Source: Carposina sasakii
Lineage: Eukaryota > Arthropoda > Insecta > Lepidoptera > Carposinidae
Length of the DNA: 64,000 nucleotides
Assembly (NCBI GenBank): GCA_014607495.2
Contig: CP053149.1
Span: 372,001-436,000 of the forward strand
Direction: 5' to 3'
The notes beneath the pieces were generated by a model. The model was not told the DNA's origin. It did not search any database and saw nothing but the letters and a program-made list of their open reading frames with translations. A program made the translations under genes and the position numbers. Positions 21,446 through 32,738 of this stretch are shown here, in pieces. Position 1 is the first letter of the stretch; each line of letters begins with the position of its first letter.

Positions 21446-21757
21446 GGTTTTTAGGTCGTCAACGTTCCCGAAAAGTACGGAATCTCCTCATCATCACGAT
21501 CATTTTTCTCCATGGAAGCATACTCGTACCTGAGAAGTGTCTGGTTCCAAGATATTAGCGTCCAAAGTTGAGAAAGTAGACTGCATTTTTTTTTGCGCGT
21601 AGCAAGATTTTTTCACGAGAAATATTTAATATATGTCTATGTAAAAACAAGCCTAAAAAATTTACATCGTTTCCCAGCATTTTTTGGCATAGATTTACTT
21701 TATTTCATGTATAAAGTACGTACCCTTCGTTAAGGGTGGCAACGAAAAAACATCCTG
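21446..21757 (-). mobile_element. MITE B copy
   Basis: From GGTCGTCAACGTTCCCGAAA to ACATCCTG followed by TA. The left terminus is eroded and there is a small internal deletion around 21580-21600. Confidence 0.8.
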
Positions 21758-23069
21758 TATACATCTTGTGTCTCACCAAGTTGGTCACACCTGATAACTG
21801 ATAGGTATATAATAATTAACAGGGCCGACTTTTACATATCACAAATATTAGCTATTTATTAAAACATCCTTAGATGTCCGTAAAAGCCTCATATCATCCG
21901 AGAAACCCAAGAAATTATTTAAAAGTACGTTTTAGTGAAATTAAATTCTGTACATGTTTATGTTACACGTTTTAACGCAGGTTGTATGCATTGTAACATT
22001 TGTTACATACTCCGTCTGATTCTACAGGGAAAACTTGTAAAACATTTTTATTTTAATTCTCACGACGTATTCATAATGTAAAATTGAGATATTACAAAGT
22101 CTTGTTATGCCGAATGTAATTTGTTTGTATGTACGAGTAAGTAACTGAAATCTTGAGACTTCTAGTTTTATATACATCGGAGCTATAGGGATCGAAATAT
22201 GGTAAAGATGATTTTACCGTGCCGCTTTTTTCCTTGTCTTGGCAAATTGTAGTAACAGTGTACTCGTAGTAGTAAAATATACATATACCAACGGCTATGT
22301 TTTTTATAGCCACGTGAGCATATAGCGGGGTCAGAAACGACCAGTAACAGGCAGTGACTATCGGTAAAGAATGCTTTTGAGAACTCAGATAAAAGTGGGT
22401 AGTTAAACCCCCACACTAATTTTATCGATAAAATGAAGTGTACAACATGCAAACCTTAAAATATCGCTAACTCTATCCCGGACACACTGTATAAGTAATG
22501 AAATGGTAGAGACTTGGACTCGAGCACACTTTAAATTGCTCATCCGATAAGCTACCAAATATTCAAAAACAGTCAACAACAGCGTCTTTCTTGTGTATAA
22601 CAACGCCGGAGGCAACAGAATGCGGTCGCTGGATTTCCCAAGACTCTGTGCATTTTGTTAGGGAAATGTGCGAATTTTTGTCAACATATGGATAGAATAG
22701 AATAACAGCAAGAGTTTGAAGTCGTTATAAACATGCGAATATATTTATTGAGTGAGTCACACACAAGTTATATGTTTCTACAATATAGCTAGAAACCATG
22801 TGATACTATAAAAATAAGTGAAAGCAGAAACAATAAAATGTACGCAGCATACGGTCAGGTATGGGTATTTCCGTGCAGATTTGTTTCGATCGTGAAAGCG
22901 AAATATTGCTCTACATATACACTGGTTCTGCTATCCTCCTCGTCTATTAGACAACGTATACGAAATAACTAATTGTAACTGAATTTCAGTTGATATTTAA
23001 ACTGAAATCGCAGAGCAAATCCAACCTTTCTAATTATATGCCAATGCATCGGCGCTTATTACAAAATCC

Positions 23070-23345
23070 AATATATCCGAGCTGTCATGGAAACGGCAAA
23101 GTCGCGCCACGGCGCGTTGAATGCGCGGCAATTCTATATTTCTCTGAATTAGTGCTTGACAGATTCATTAAATATTGCTTTCTAATGCTAGATGACGTCA
23201 CGGGAGGGGGAGAGTGCAGTGAGGGGGGAGAGGGGAGTCACGGACGATCACGGACACGCTGCAGCGAACGAATTTAAACTTGGTCCGCGAAGTACGCTTC
23301 GTCCCCATTGATCCCGCTGCCGAGAAACTTCCTAATCTCCTATTG
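23070..23345. other. GC-rich non-repetitive island
   Basis: Contains GCGCCACGGCGCGTTGAATG, a CRE-like TGACGTCA at about 23193, a purine-rich GGGAGGGGGAGAG stretch, and an imperfect hairpin GGTCCGCGAAGTACGCTTCG. It is unlike the AT-rich surroundings and matches no repeat here. A promoter or enhancer role is possible but unproven. The 95-codon ORF has no domain. Confidence 0.3.
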
Positions 23346-23459
23346 GACGTTACAAAGAAATTAGATCGAACTAGAGCGAAGATAAAACAGCTCTATCCCG
23401 CAGCTCTTAACTTCTGCTGGAAAATATTTGCATTAATGATGATGTGATTGGCTGTGCCG

Positions 23460-23615
23460 ATGCGGAGCTTTACCGGAATACATCAGCTGCATCTTTTTTT
23501 CGTGCAAAAGACATTACCTACCAAAGAACTAAGGGACGTGTTCTCAGGCGATGAGCTAGCAACTTGTTTTTTTATATAGCCGTCATGGAGTCCCACTGCT
23601 GGGCAAAGGCGTCCC
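23460..23615. repeat. Repeat H fragment and LINE 3'-end fragment
   Basis: ACCGGAATACATCAGCTGCA and GGCGATGAGCTAGCAACTTG (repeat H) are followed by GTCCCACTGCTGGGCAAAGG (LINE tail). Repeat C is inserted just after it. Confidence 0.55.
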
Positions 23616-23619
23616 CCTT

Positions 23620-24187
23620 TTTACCCGACTGCGCAACGCAAAGGAGTGGTATTGTTTTTAACAGCCTATGTATGTATGTATGTTCTTTGAAGCACTACAC
23701 AGACCAAACGCCTCGGCTGATTTTTATGATTCATACGTCAATCGATTCCTCTTAGTCCGGCGAGTGTCATGATGTTTGTGAAAATCCAATATGGCGACTA
23801 CTGGACGCCATTTTGTGAAAATGAAAAAAATTAAAATCGACAAACTATATCGAGTGGGGTATCGTTGAATAGGTATTTAAAAATAATTTTTGTAGGTTCC
23901 TCTCAACATTTTTCGATTCGACTAACCGTTTAGGATCTATATCGATTGAAAATTGCGTAACAAACATTCTCACATATAAGTTTTTAGACAGCAGCAAGAC
24001 GAAAACTTCTTGCTGCCGAGCATGTTGAGCATGTTTCATGAAGCGTATTAGTAGCTAGGTACTCATAAGAAAAAAGTATAAAAAAAATAATTTAAAAAAA
24101 AAAAAACCCGACTGCTTAAAATTCTAGCCCACCAGACATATAAGTGCTTGTTTTTTTTCTTTACAGTTTTTAAGCAGTCGGGTTTTT
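23620..24187 (+). mobile_element. Repeat C, compact copy with both termini
   Basis: The left end is ACCCGACTGCGCAACGC after a short T-run. The body matches 19681-20172 in reverse. The right end is a short hairpin: AACCCGACTGCTTAAAA (from about 24105) pairs with TTTTAAGCAGTCGGGTT (to about 24185). The terminal ACCCGACTGC and GCAGTCGGGT are inverted repeats, and both sit beside T-runs. At about 570 bp it is the smallest apparently end-to-end copy. It could be a TIR MITE or a non-autonomous Helentron-like element. Confidence 0.7.
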
Positions 24188-24312
24188 GGATGGGCACTGA
24201 TCAAAGTTACGCGGTGTAATGTTGCATGTTACACGGTGAGCATTAATGCAGTCATAATATAGTCAGCACGTAGTTTTACGGAGAAATCAGCGAGCAACAA
24301 GACGCTTTTATA

Positions 24313-24589
24313 CAGGGTATAACAAAAGGGGTATGTTAAACGTAAAGTTATGTTGATAGCCCACTAAAAGGAATCTACGCACAAAATTTCAAATTTGAAA
24401 TCACATGTCTATTTTTCCAGATAAAATGAAGATAGATAGAAAAGATAAAATTCCTAAACAATTCAGGAAGGTTCATACAATCTTAAAAAATAAACATGTG
24501 AATTCGACTCTCAAATATTAGGAATAGGTTCTCTATAGTAGGCTATTTACATAGCTTTTCGTTTAACATATCCCTTCTGTTATACTCCG
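24313..24589 (+). mobile_element. MITE A copy
   Basis: CAGGGTATAACAAAAGGGG at the left and CCCTTCTGTTATACTCCG at the right, each next to TA, with the internal inverted repeat around AATCACATGT and ACATGTGAATTCG. Confidence 0.85.
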
Positions 24590-24659
24590 TATAAACGGCT
24601 GTGTCGCTTAACATGCTCATTGCGAATACATTACATCGTATAAAATCATTCAGTATTCA

Positions 24660-24740
24660 TCTTTACATATCACCCCGCCATACTAAACGCAGCTGCAGGA
24701 TTTCAGCAGTTCTGCCTACCTACTTTTCGGTAACATAGCC
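24660..24740 (+). repeat. Repeat H fragment
   Basis: TTTACATATCACCCCGC and CTAAACGCAGCTGCAGG match repeat H. Confidence 0.45.
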
Positions 24741-24789
24741 ATATTACATGTAATGATGAAAAATTAAGGTGCTAGAAAGCTTTTAAAGC

Positions 24790-25075
24790 CCTCTTGTGAG
24801 ATGACCGGCGGCCATTACGCGTCCCCTCATATGTCCATTACACCGTGCCATTAAGTAACGCATCAATTAAAATTTCGCACAACGCGAAAAGCGAAACGAA
24901 ACGGGCCGCAAACGACCGTAGTACATTTCGCTTTAACTCGGACATTTGTCAAAAACAATCGCATACAACAGAATGACGCGTGTCGTCAGAGGACTGACAA
25001 ATGGCGCGGTGCGGTACGGCTGGAGAGGGGAGCAGGTCGCCTTTGTAACTTGCGATTAGTCTGTTACTTCATATT
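24790..25075. other. Non-repetitive CpG-containing island
   Basis: Contains GACCGGCGGCCATTACGCG, CATCAATTAAAATTTCG and GACTGACAAATGGCGCGG, among others. No repeat match and no ORF of note. Homeodomain-like ATTA motifs occur, but such motifs are common by chance. Confidence 0.25.
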
Positions 25076-26133
25076 TTTAACCGACTGCGACAGTAGGAAA
25101 GTTATTTTTTTCGAGTATAAGTAAGTGGGTTTCCATTGACATGCTCAATACTCTGGAGCCTACACGGCTTGTCGTATTTAAACCTATTACATAACATTTT
25201 GTAGATTTTTCTTATTCTTGAGAGCGACACTGGGTAGATAGGTAGGTATATAAAACTTTTATGCAATTGGGTATTTCTATGTAAGAAAAATCAATGAAAA
25301 TAGCCCACTATAGAAAACCTCTCGACAAATTTGAGACTCAATTCAATGGGTAAAAATTTTAAGCAGTCGAATCTTTACCTATGTGTACCTATAAATAAGG
25401 CTATTGTCTTCGATAAATGACATCATCATATCTAATTGTGTTTTTATAGCGCGATATCGAACGTGAATGCGATATAACTACAACCTACTACGAAGCTACG
25501 TCGTAGCATCAGCTACGAAAAGACAATGAGTCGCCGCGACGCGCGACATGGTCCCATCCATATTTGTTACCAAATTGTAACAAACAATGTTTACATCAAA
25601 TTTTGTTCTAAAATATGTTTGCAAAATGTTGGTTCGTAAACTCGCGGCCCAAATTAAATTTCTCACTCATTAAGGTTCATTACGAGTATGATGGCGAGCG
25701 GTTGTTTTGTGTTACATTTTTTAAACCAAATATAAAAGTTTATTGGTCATATTTTTTTATACATATAAATTAGAAGATTAACCGTGGCTGTGGTATCTCC
25801 TCTATGATCCTGCAGTTCTGACAATCCTATTTCGGGTGTGTATAATGTAAGTAACTTATTGTCAAAACACAGACACAGTAAGTTCCTGTGCACTCAAATA
25901 TTTGTTAAGTTCTGGGCAAATATCAAATATCATCATCAGCCGCAGGGACCCACTGAACTTAGACCTCCCCCAGAGTACGCCAGAATACTTGATCCTGCAG
26001 TTTTTGTCTTTTTATCAAGTGACGACCAGCAGCCCTCTTCAAGTCATTGGTCCATCTGGTTATTGGCTGGCCATTTATATATATATAAACAAAGCTCGAC
26101 GTATTCTACAGAATCAAACAAAGCCTCACATTT

Positions 26134-26310
26134 GAAAAGTGAAGTATTATAGAGATGACGATAAGGATCGTCGAAACGATAGCGATTGTCGTCGCCAGGC
26201 GCAGCGGAGCTAATGCGATGGTAAGTGGGTCCGGGACGAGGGACGGTCACATTGTTTGATAATTGTACAACGTCTCCTTTGATCTGCATAGATTTTAATG
26301 TAGCCATCGT
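26134..26310 (-). other. 87-codon minus-strand frame, unrecognised
   Basis: The frame 26044-26307 starts with Met and its first 57 residues have balanced composition with PRPGPTYHRISSAAPGDDN near the middle. I recognise no domain and no splice partner. It is noted because it looks more gene-like than most frames here, but it may be a fragment of an unrecognised mobile element. Confidence 0.15.
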
Positions 26311-26383
26311 ATTTGTGGAATTTTAGGCTTATTTTGATGTTATAAACAGTCTGTTAAAACTTAATTATAATCTATACAAAATA

Positions 26384-26530
26384 TAGTGCCCAATGGTTAA
26401 GACGTGCGCCTTTCAGACGGAAGCGTCGGTTCGATCCCAGTCACGGGTCTATATCACTGAATTTATTTCATTGGAGGATTTGTGTCAGGCAGGCAGATTT
26501 TTTGGCAATATGAGTTTTGAAAAAAGGCAG
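26384..26530 (+). repeat. tRNA-headed SINE (family S3), copy 2
   Basis: GCCCAATGGTTAAGACGTGC, GCCTTTCAGACGGAAGC, the B box GGTTCGATCCC, then CACGGGTCTATATCACTGAA. It is longer than the copy at 4153 and continues into GGATTTGTGTCAGGCAGGC. Confidence 0.75.
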
Positions 26531-26887
26531 GAAGATGATGATGATGAATGATATTAAAATATACTTCATAACTGATGATGCCGTATATATAATTATATCG
26601 AGTGATGATGTGATTTCCTCACCTGCTGAGATATTTGTAGATTATTATTATTGTATCTCTTGTTTAAATTCTCGGGACTACAGAGTCCCGGTCCTTTGAG
26701 AGGCGTGCATCGGGCCGTGGCCAAGATGTAGAGGCCCTTTTTTATTGTACACAGTAAAGTTTTCACAAATAAAGTTTATGACAGAGAAAATGTACAAAGG
26801 CGTGCTTATCTCTAAGAAAGATTTCTTCCAGCAAACCAATCGTGAAAGAGAAATAAACATAAGAGGTAGGTATGTGTGCACACAAAC

Positions 26888-26920
26888 AGACCAATAAACT
26901 AAATAAATAAATAAATAAAA
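26888..26920. repeat. TAAA-rich simple repeat
   Basis: Tandem AAATAAAT units within a frame that encodes only low-complexity hydrophobic sequence on the opposite strand. Confidence 0.7.
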
Positions 26921-27514
26921 GACATAGACCTAAAATAAACAAAAATATACCTAAATAGACTACATAAACATAAATACCTAAACAAAGCACATAAACAAGC
27001 ACAGATATTTTTACTGGCAACTTTATACTAATGTGCAAAAATATTTTGGCATAGATTAACTAACAATTTATTAAATCGCGCTGCACGCTGGAATGTATTG
27101 TAAATAATCTTTCATCAATTATGATATAATATATAATATGATTTACATAAATATAATATAATTATTAACCTTATACTATTCCTCATTAACAATGACAGTA
27201 CTGCAGCGAAATAAAAATAAACCCTTGTGCGGTGATGCGTCACGCGATTCGTGTAGCTTCGCGCGACTGATTGCCCCTGAAAGGGTAAGCCGTACAGCAG
27301 GTATATAGAGGAGATGGCAGAGCAAAGTTAGGGCATAGTGCCATCATTGTGCGATTAACAGAGTGGTATAATAGTAGGAGGCCAATGTTAGTTAGTTCAT
27401 AATTCGATGGCTATATAAGCGGTCTACATAGATTATAACATATACAGATAGTAAAAGTATAAGTAGATAAGATTATCTGGTTAAGGACCACGTAGGATAA
27501 TATGAGATATAACT

Positions 27515-27720
27515 GGTGGCTGCGGGGACCGCATATTCAGGCACTATTTCGCTCATCTTATTCCGTGCATGTCGACTAAGGATCTGGTCAATTTCTCAGA
27601 TGAAAAGCTAGCGATTTGTCAATGATCATGAATACTTCACTCATCCTAAACGTGGCTGTACAATCTCCTTCAGGATCCAGCAGTTCTGGCTCCCAAATTC
27701 CGTAAAAAAGCCGTGTCTAT
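27515..27720 (+). repeat. Repeat H copy
   Basis: GTCGACTAAGGATCTGGTCA, AAAAGCTAGCGATTTGTCA, TCCTAAACGTGGCTGTA and AGGATCCAGCAGTTCTGGCT match the order in the other H copies. Confidence 0.55.
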
Positions 27721-28400
27721 TTAATTGACATCGGCAATCAATTAAAGACAATTAACATTTGAACTTTTGCCTTATCGCGGGCCATAGTTTGACCACTATA
27801 ATAACCTGTCAGGTCCTCATTCCATCAGCTTCATGAGGTAAGCCGTTGCTGTCTCACTCGCACATTGCTGATTAAAACGCGAGTGACAGGACAAAGCGAT
27901 TATCGGACCGTGCCGCGTCGCCTATTACTTTATCCCCTGCAACACGGTTTGTTGTTTTTATGTTCCCGTTTTTCGATGCTGGGCTATTGACATGGAGTAA
28001 AGGGGTGTTGTTAGGCTGTATGTTTTACTACGGAAAAGGTAAAAAATGATTATATTATGGATGTATGTTTTTACGGTGTCATTAATCTTTGATACCATTT
28101 TCAATAACACTCAAGAATTGAAAAATAATTACTATGTTACCGTTACCTTTACGAATACGAGCGTTAGTAGCCTACCTCTTTATCAACTTCCATATATAGT
28201 ACTCGTAATACCTAAATATACGTACACAGATCTTTAAGTTTTACTGGACCATCTAGAGGAGCATGCCTAATTATCATAAGTTAGTATAGACAAACTTTGC
28301 ACAAAGATCTGTCCAGTAAATCCACCATTACTAACCAATGTTGGCCAAACATTTGGCAAACATCACCTCTGTGTATATAAATATCAATAAAAGCACTCAC

Positions 28401-28531
28401 GTCATGCAGCCAGGCCAGCTTCCTGACAGGCGGGTTGGCGCGCACGTGGCACTCGAAGTAGACATCGTCTCCTTCCTTGATATCTCCTGCTGCCAGCGTG
28501 GAGCCCAGGCGAAGGTGGACCACGGGGGGAT
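28401..28531 (-). CDS. Sidestep-like Ig-superfamily protein, downstream exon
   Basis: Internal exon of 131 bp. The upstream acceptor is TTTTCACCAG and the donor is GTGAGT directly after the codon for Asp, so the exon starts in phase 1 and ends in phase 0. With the single T carried from the exon at 30977-31121, the split codon reads Tyr. The exon gives 43 further residues with LGSTLAAGDIKEGDDVYFEC, then HVRANPPVRKLAWLHD. This is the first half of a C2-type Ig domain: the B-strand Cys is followed by the C-strand Trp. EGDDVYFEC followed by RANP is what I recognise from the Sidestep family of insect surface proteins that guide motor axons. The other half of the domain should lie at lower coordinates, but I could not find it. 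Another nephrin-type Ig protein is the main alternative. Confidence 0.82.
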
Positions 28532-30976
28532 CTGGTGAAAAGGACAGAGTGTTAAGACAATACAACTTGATAACGGGGTTGTATAGGTAGCGCCTAAATG
28601 AGGTTATGTTTTATATTCTTCAAAATTTTGTTTGATCAATGACTGTCCAGCCATTAAAGCAAAAATGCTGTGTAACTGATATAAGTTGAATTATATCACT
28701 TTTGTTTTTAATTTTATAATCTTAAATCGCGTAAAATATTCCATTTATCTGGCTATACCATTATCTCTCTACCTCTTCTAGAATAAAAGGTTCGTATTTA
28801 TGATAATTGTTCATATCCTCATAAAGTAAGTACCTAATCTTATTAAATAAATCAATAAATAAAGTAACTAGAGGTAGCAAACAGCGGTAATTCTGTATAC
28901 ACCTTACTCTGTGGTCAAACTAAGTGAACAAACAAACTCACAGCTCGCCCACTTTATATTCACCATCAAGTAGCAAGTTAATGAAACTATTTGTTCTAAA
29001 GCTAGCTGGAACTGTTTAAGTTTTCCTATACACAAGTTTAAACAACCCAATGTGTATTCAAGGAGCTATAAAAAACCTTAATGATAGAAGCCATTACGAT
29101 GCCTGCAGTGGAGAGTTTAAGTAATTTCCGCAAAGGGTCATTGTGAGACCGGACTTTAGAATTCGCGTTCACATTCGCTGGTTCTAGTTCAGAGAAAGTT
29201 CAAACCTTCTTGATGGGATGAAATTGAAAGACTTGGTCATAGCTCATACATATTGAATCATAGATTCTAAAGTTCTGCAGTGTCATAGTTCAGATCGCAA
29301 GAGAAAGTATGTAAGTTACTTGACTCCTTTTAATGGCAGATGTTTCCAATGGTCACACAACATATCTGAAGGATAAAGTTGATGCTGTCTCTATCTTAAT
29401 TGAGTTTTAGAGAAAGGTAGCATCATTATAATACGATATATCTTTTTGAGATAGGCTATAAAAAATTATTTCGATGTAAGTACTTTTAAAGAATCAATTT
29501 GTAACGTTCGCTTTGCGTCAATTATACTATTTTCAAAGTTGTTCGGTTTTACACCTAGGTTGGATGGAATAGGATGCTTAAAACTTAAGCTTTTCCTAAA
29601 TAGGCACTGTAAATAGGACAACAGAAGAGGCAATCTATTAACATTACACATCAATAACGTGAAGTGTCGTAGTGCAGTGAAATAACAGATAACATATTTA
29701 ATGAATGACTATGAATGTAACAGTGTGAGAGCAGCCTCTGATCTGGAAATAAATAGGCTTCAAAGTACTGACCCGGACATCCACTACTCTAGTACTTAAC
29801 TTTCGGGTAACTGAAGACGGGCACCTCAATCAATTTTTTGAAAGCCTTTCTATATACTAGATACAAGAGAAGGGTAGCTCAAGTAGGTATGTCTGAATAA
29901 GATTGTTACTATACAGGATGTTTTTTTGTGGCTACCTTTAACGAAGGGTACGTATTCTATACATGAAATAAAGTAAGTTTATGCCAAAAAAAATGCTGGG
30001 AAAAAATTTTTTTTTTGAAAAATTTTTTTAAATTCCTTGATCGTGCGAAATTTTTAGTGTCTAGTGTTTATGTTAGTTTTTTTTATAGACAGATATTAAT
30101 TATTTTTCGTGAAAAAATCCTGCTACGCGTGTCTATGTGCATTTATGCAGAAAAACTCAGTCTATTTACTCAACTTTGGACCCTAATATTTTGGAAACCA
30201 GACACTTCCCAGGTATGCTTCCATTGAGAAAAATGATCGTGATGATGAGGAGATTCCGTAGTTTTCGGGAACGTTGACGACCAAAAATCATCCTGTAGAT
30301 ATTTATATGAAAACCGTTACTAAACAAAAAAAACATTTGAATATTCTATTTATTCATTCTGTAGTGTAGGTGAATTTAAACAAGAAAATTTAAATTGCTT
30401 ATCGTAAAAATTTCGTTTAATATCGGTTTTCATTTTAAGGTGGCATGTTAGTACGCTTTTGTGGTTCTCAGCCTCGGTATGGATGGAATTACCCAATTTA
30501 GTGCGTCTTTGTCGCAACAAACGTGTTCGCGAGCGATAACGATTGGAACTCGCTTACAGAAAATTATATTTCCGTTTTATTAACCATTGATGTGCTTTTG
30601 TTTCTTTCACCCAACTGAAACCTAAGTGAACATCTCGCTTACCACCCTGTACGTACACCTGTATTTATATAGAACACGAAGTAATTACTTCTACTCAGTA
30701 ATTAATTTCATTTAAAAAAATCTTTTCTAAGATAAACTGTCAAAAGTCAACCAAACTACTATAAACAAGATGTAGTATATAATTTAGAATTCCATTGTTA
30801 CTTAAATTAAATGACGTAATTAAAAAATTACTTGGCAATAATGTTAAAGATACGGGTGTAATTCTTTGCGCCATCGCGCCATCACGCAGACTTGGATTGG
30901 TATAAGGTCTATATTCAAGGATCTAGACAAATTTCAGTGTCATGATCAGATGATTTCAAAACTTTTTCATACTTAC
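28532..30976 (-). other. Phase-1 intron of the Sidestep-like gene
   Basis: The 2445-bp interval between the two exons begins, on the minus strand, with GTAAGT and ends with a pyrimidine-rich tract and CAG. A MITE B copy (29914-30295) lies within it. No further exon was seen inside. Confidence 0.75.
29914..30295 (+). mobile_element. MITE B, intact copy in the gene intron
   Basis: CAGGATG at the left and CATCCTG at the right, each bounded by TA (29912-29913 and 30296-30297), 382 bp. This is the best reference copy for the family, together with 42457-42832. No coding capacity. The TA duplication fits the Tc1/mariner group. Confidence 0.9.
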
Positions 30977-31121
30977 AAACGACACTGATAGTCCAAGAAG
31001 TCTCCATGAAAAGGCTGGTGACGTTGGGGTTCTCAGCTCGACACGTGATAGGCTTCCCGTCATCGTCTAGCGTTGGCACGAAGCTCATCACGCTCACTGT
31101 GAGGTTATCACGAAGCTCCTC
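30977..31121 (-). CDS. Sidestep-like Ig-superfamily protein, upstream exon
   Basis: Internal exon of 145 bp. The acceptor is TTTGTCCACAG and the donor is GTAAGT. It starts in phase 0 and ends after one base of a codon, which matches the phase-1 start of the exon at 28401-28531. It encodes 48 residues beginning EELRDNLTVSVMSFVPTLDD. Next comes DGKPITCRAENPNVTS, the D-x-G-x-x-x-x-C signature of the F strand of an Ig domain, then a G strand ending WTISVV. Two N-glycosylation sequons (NLT, NVT) fit an extracellular protein. The exon is therefore the second half of one Ig domain, and the next exon opens the following domain. Earlier exons, expected at higher coordinates, were not found in the window. 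Confidence 0.82.
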
Positions 31122-31189
31122 CTGTGGACAAACATAATTATATCCTATTTATTATTAACTATTACCTATTAATTATGACTATACTATCA

Positions 31190-31520
31190 TTATCATCAGT
31201 CTATTGCAGTCCACTGCTGGACGTAGGCTTCCCCAGGGCACGCCACAAGGCTACTGCCATGGGGGTATTTGCCCATAGTCACCACGCTGTGCAGGCGGGT
31301 TGGTGACCGCAGTTCGTATTTTGGACTATGGTGTCAACACGGGAGGCGGTGCTGCCCACCTCCCGGAAATCCTTAATCGCCTCGTGCGACACCCACGGGC
31401 AGACATGGGGTGGTACGAATTCTACTCTGCCGGCACCACGCGGCCAACCTACCTATATGTTGTCTCGGAAATCCTGGGAATACCGTATTCAGGCCACGTT
31501 TACGGTACGTCGCTGCTATA
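31190..31520 (+). repeat. LINE-derived composite fragment
   Basis: GCAGTCCACTGCTGGACG is followed by CAGGCGGGTTGGTGACCGC, GTCAACACGGGAGGCGG, CACCTCCCGGAAATCC and CACCCACGGGCAGAC. The same order occurs on the minus strand at 55980-55740, which continues into a retrotransposon C-terminal frame. Here the copy is cut at about 31450. The three ORFs covering it are translated repeat. Confidence 0.7.
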
Positions 31521-31639
31521 TACTGTACTATACTACTATTTAATTATTAATTTATTAATTATTAATATATATACATAAAGCGGTGTTGTCAAAATCTACC
31601 CTATTTACAAGAACCAGAGGATCAAGACGGAGGGTCAAC

Positions 31640-31770
31640 AGTCACCCTTAGTGTATCGGGGACAGATGTAAATGATCACTGACAAGTTGCTTGCTTATCG
31701 CCTGAGAGAATGCCAGTCGCCTCTTACAACATGCACGGAAGAAGATGTTCTCGCAGCTGATGTATTTTAA
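31640..31770 (-). repeat. Repeat H, reverse fragment
   Basis: GGGGACAGATGTAAATGATC, ACTGACAAGTTGC, ATCGCCTGAG and GCAGCTGATGTATTT are the reverse of the blocks at 21265-21400. Confidence 0.6.
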
Positions 31771-32261
31771 TTAATTAACCATGAATTACAGGACTAATAA
31801 AGCAACTTTTGTTTTTAAAAAGAACTGTGTAACTCAAACACTCGCTTACATACTCGTAAGTACCGTATTAATAACAAATACAAACTATACCCTCGTTGAA
31901 AACTGATGCATAATATACCAATAGGTAAGTTCGAAAAAAATACTTATTAATCTTTATTGGCAAACTGAAGTTTTATTCACTTGTAAGTTGTTATACGAGT
32001 AACAAACTATTACATGCTGTCGAAATATCGATATCAGTAAACTAAAATGAATATAATGTGAGATAATCCCCGAGTGTTCGAGTGTAGGGGATCCGGTTAT
32101 ACAATCCATAAATGATACATGATCATCATGAAGGGGAATATAAAAGGAGCTGCTGTTAATATGATATAAGATTATTTTTAATATAAACCGTAAAGAGAAA
32201 ACTGCTGCTATCAATGTAGTTTACGTTACTGAGTACATATAAAATACTGTTTAAATATAAT

Positions 32262-32510
32262 GACGGCCGATTGGTGTAGTAGGCAGTGGCCCTGCCTGCA
32301 GCGCCATAGGTCCTGGGTTCGAATCCCGGTAGGTGCAAACATTGATATGATGAATATTGATGTTTGTTTCCGTGTCATGGATGTTTCTATACTTACTCGT
32401 ATTTATGTATTTACCTATATATACCGTTGCTTAGTACCCACGACACAAGACCTTATGGATCTTAATGTGGGACTAAGTTAATGTGTTGTGAAGTGTGTGA
32501 ATATTATTAT
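32262..32510 (+). mobile_element. tRNA-headed SINE (family S1), full-looking copy
   Basis: The tRNA-like head contains GATTGGTGTAGTAGGCAGTG and the B box GGTTCGAATCC (32316-32326). The body has GATATGATGAATATTGATG, TGTCATGGATGTTTCTATAC and CCGTTGCTTAGTACCCACG, ending GTGTTGTGAAGTGTGTGAAT with an ATT-rich tail. The 73-codon ORF is translated SINE. A copy at 43713-44215 has the same ends. Confidence 0.85.
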
Positions 32511-32738
32511 TATATTATAACATAATACAATGCCGTGGTGCTACAGAGGTGTCGTAATATGTATTAATGTAGATATTTCGTATTCATACAGCCGCTATAA
32601 GACGTTACCGCTAAACTGCCCGTCACCCGCACAACAGAAACACTGTTTTCCATAAATACGCACACCTTCCTGCCCTTCATCCCATTATTAATGAGGTCGG
32701 CGCAATATTGTTTCCTTCGAAACTCACATTGTCTGTTG

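Noticed and set aside
26763..27038. 91-codon hydrophobic minus-strand ORF as a membrane protein
   Set aside because: Low-complexity AT-rich translation over a TAAA simple repeat, with no conserved features.
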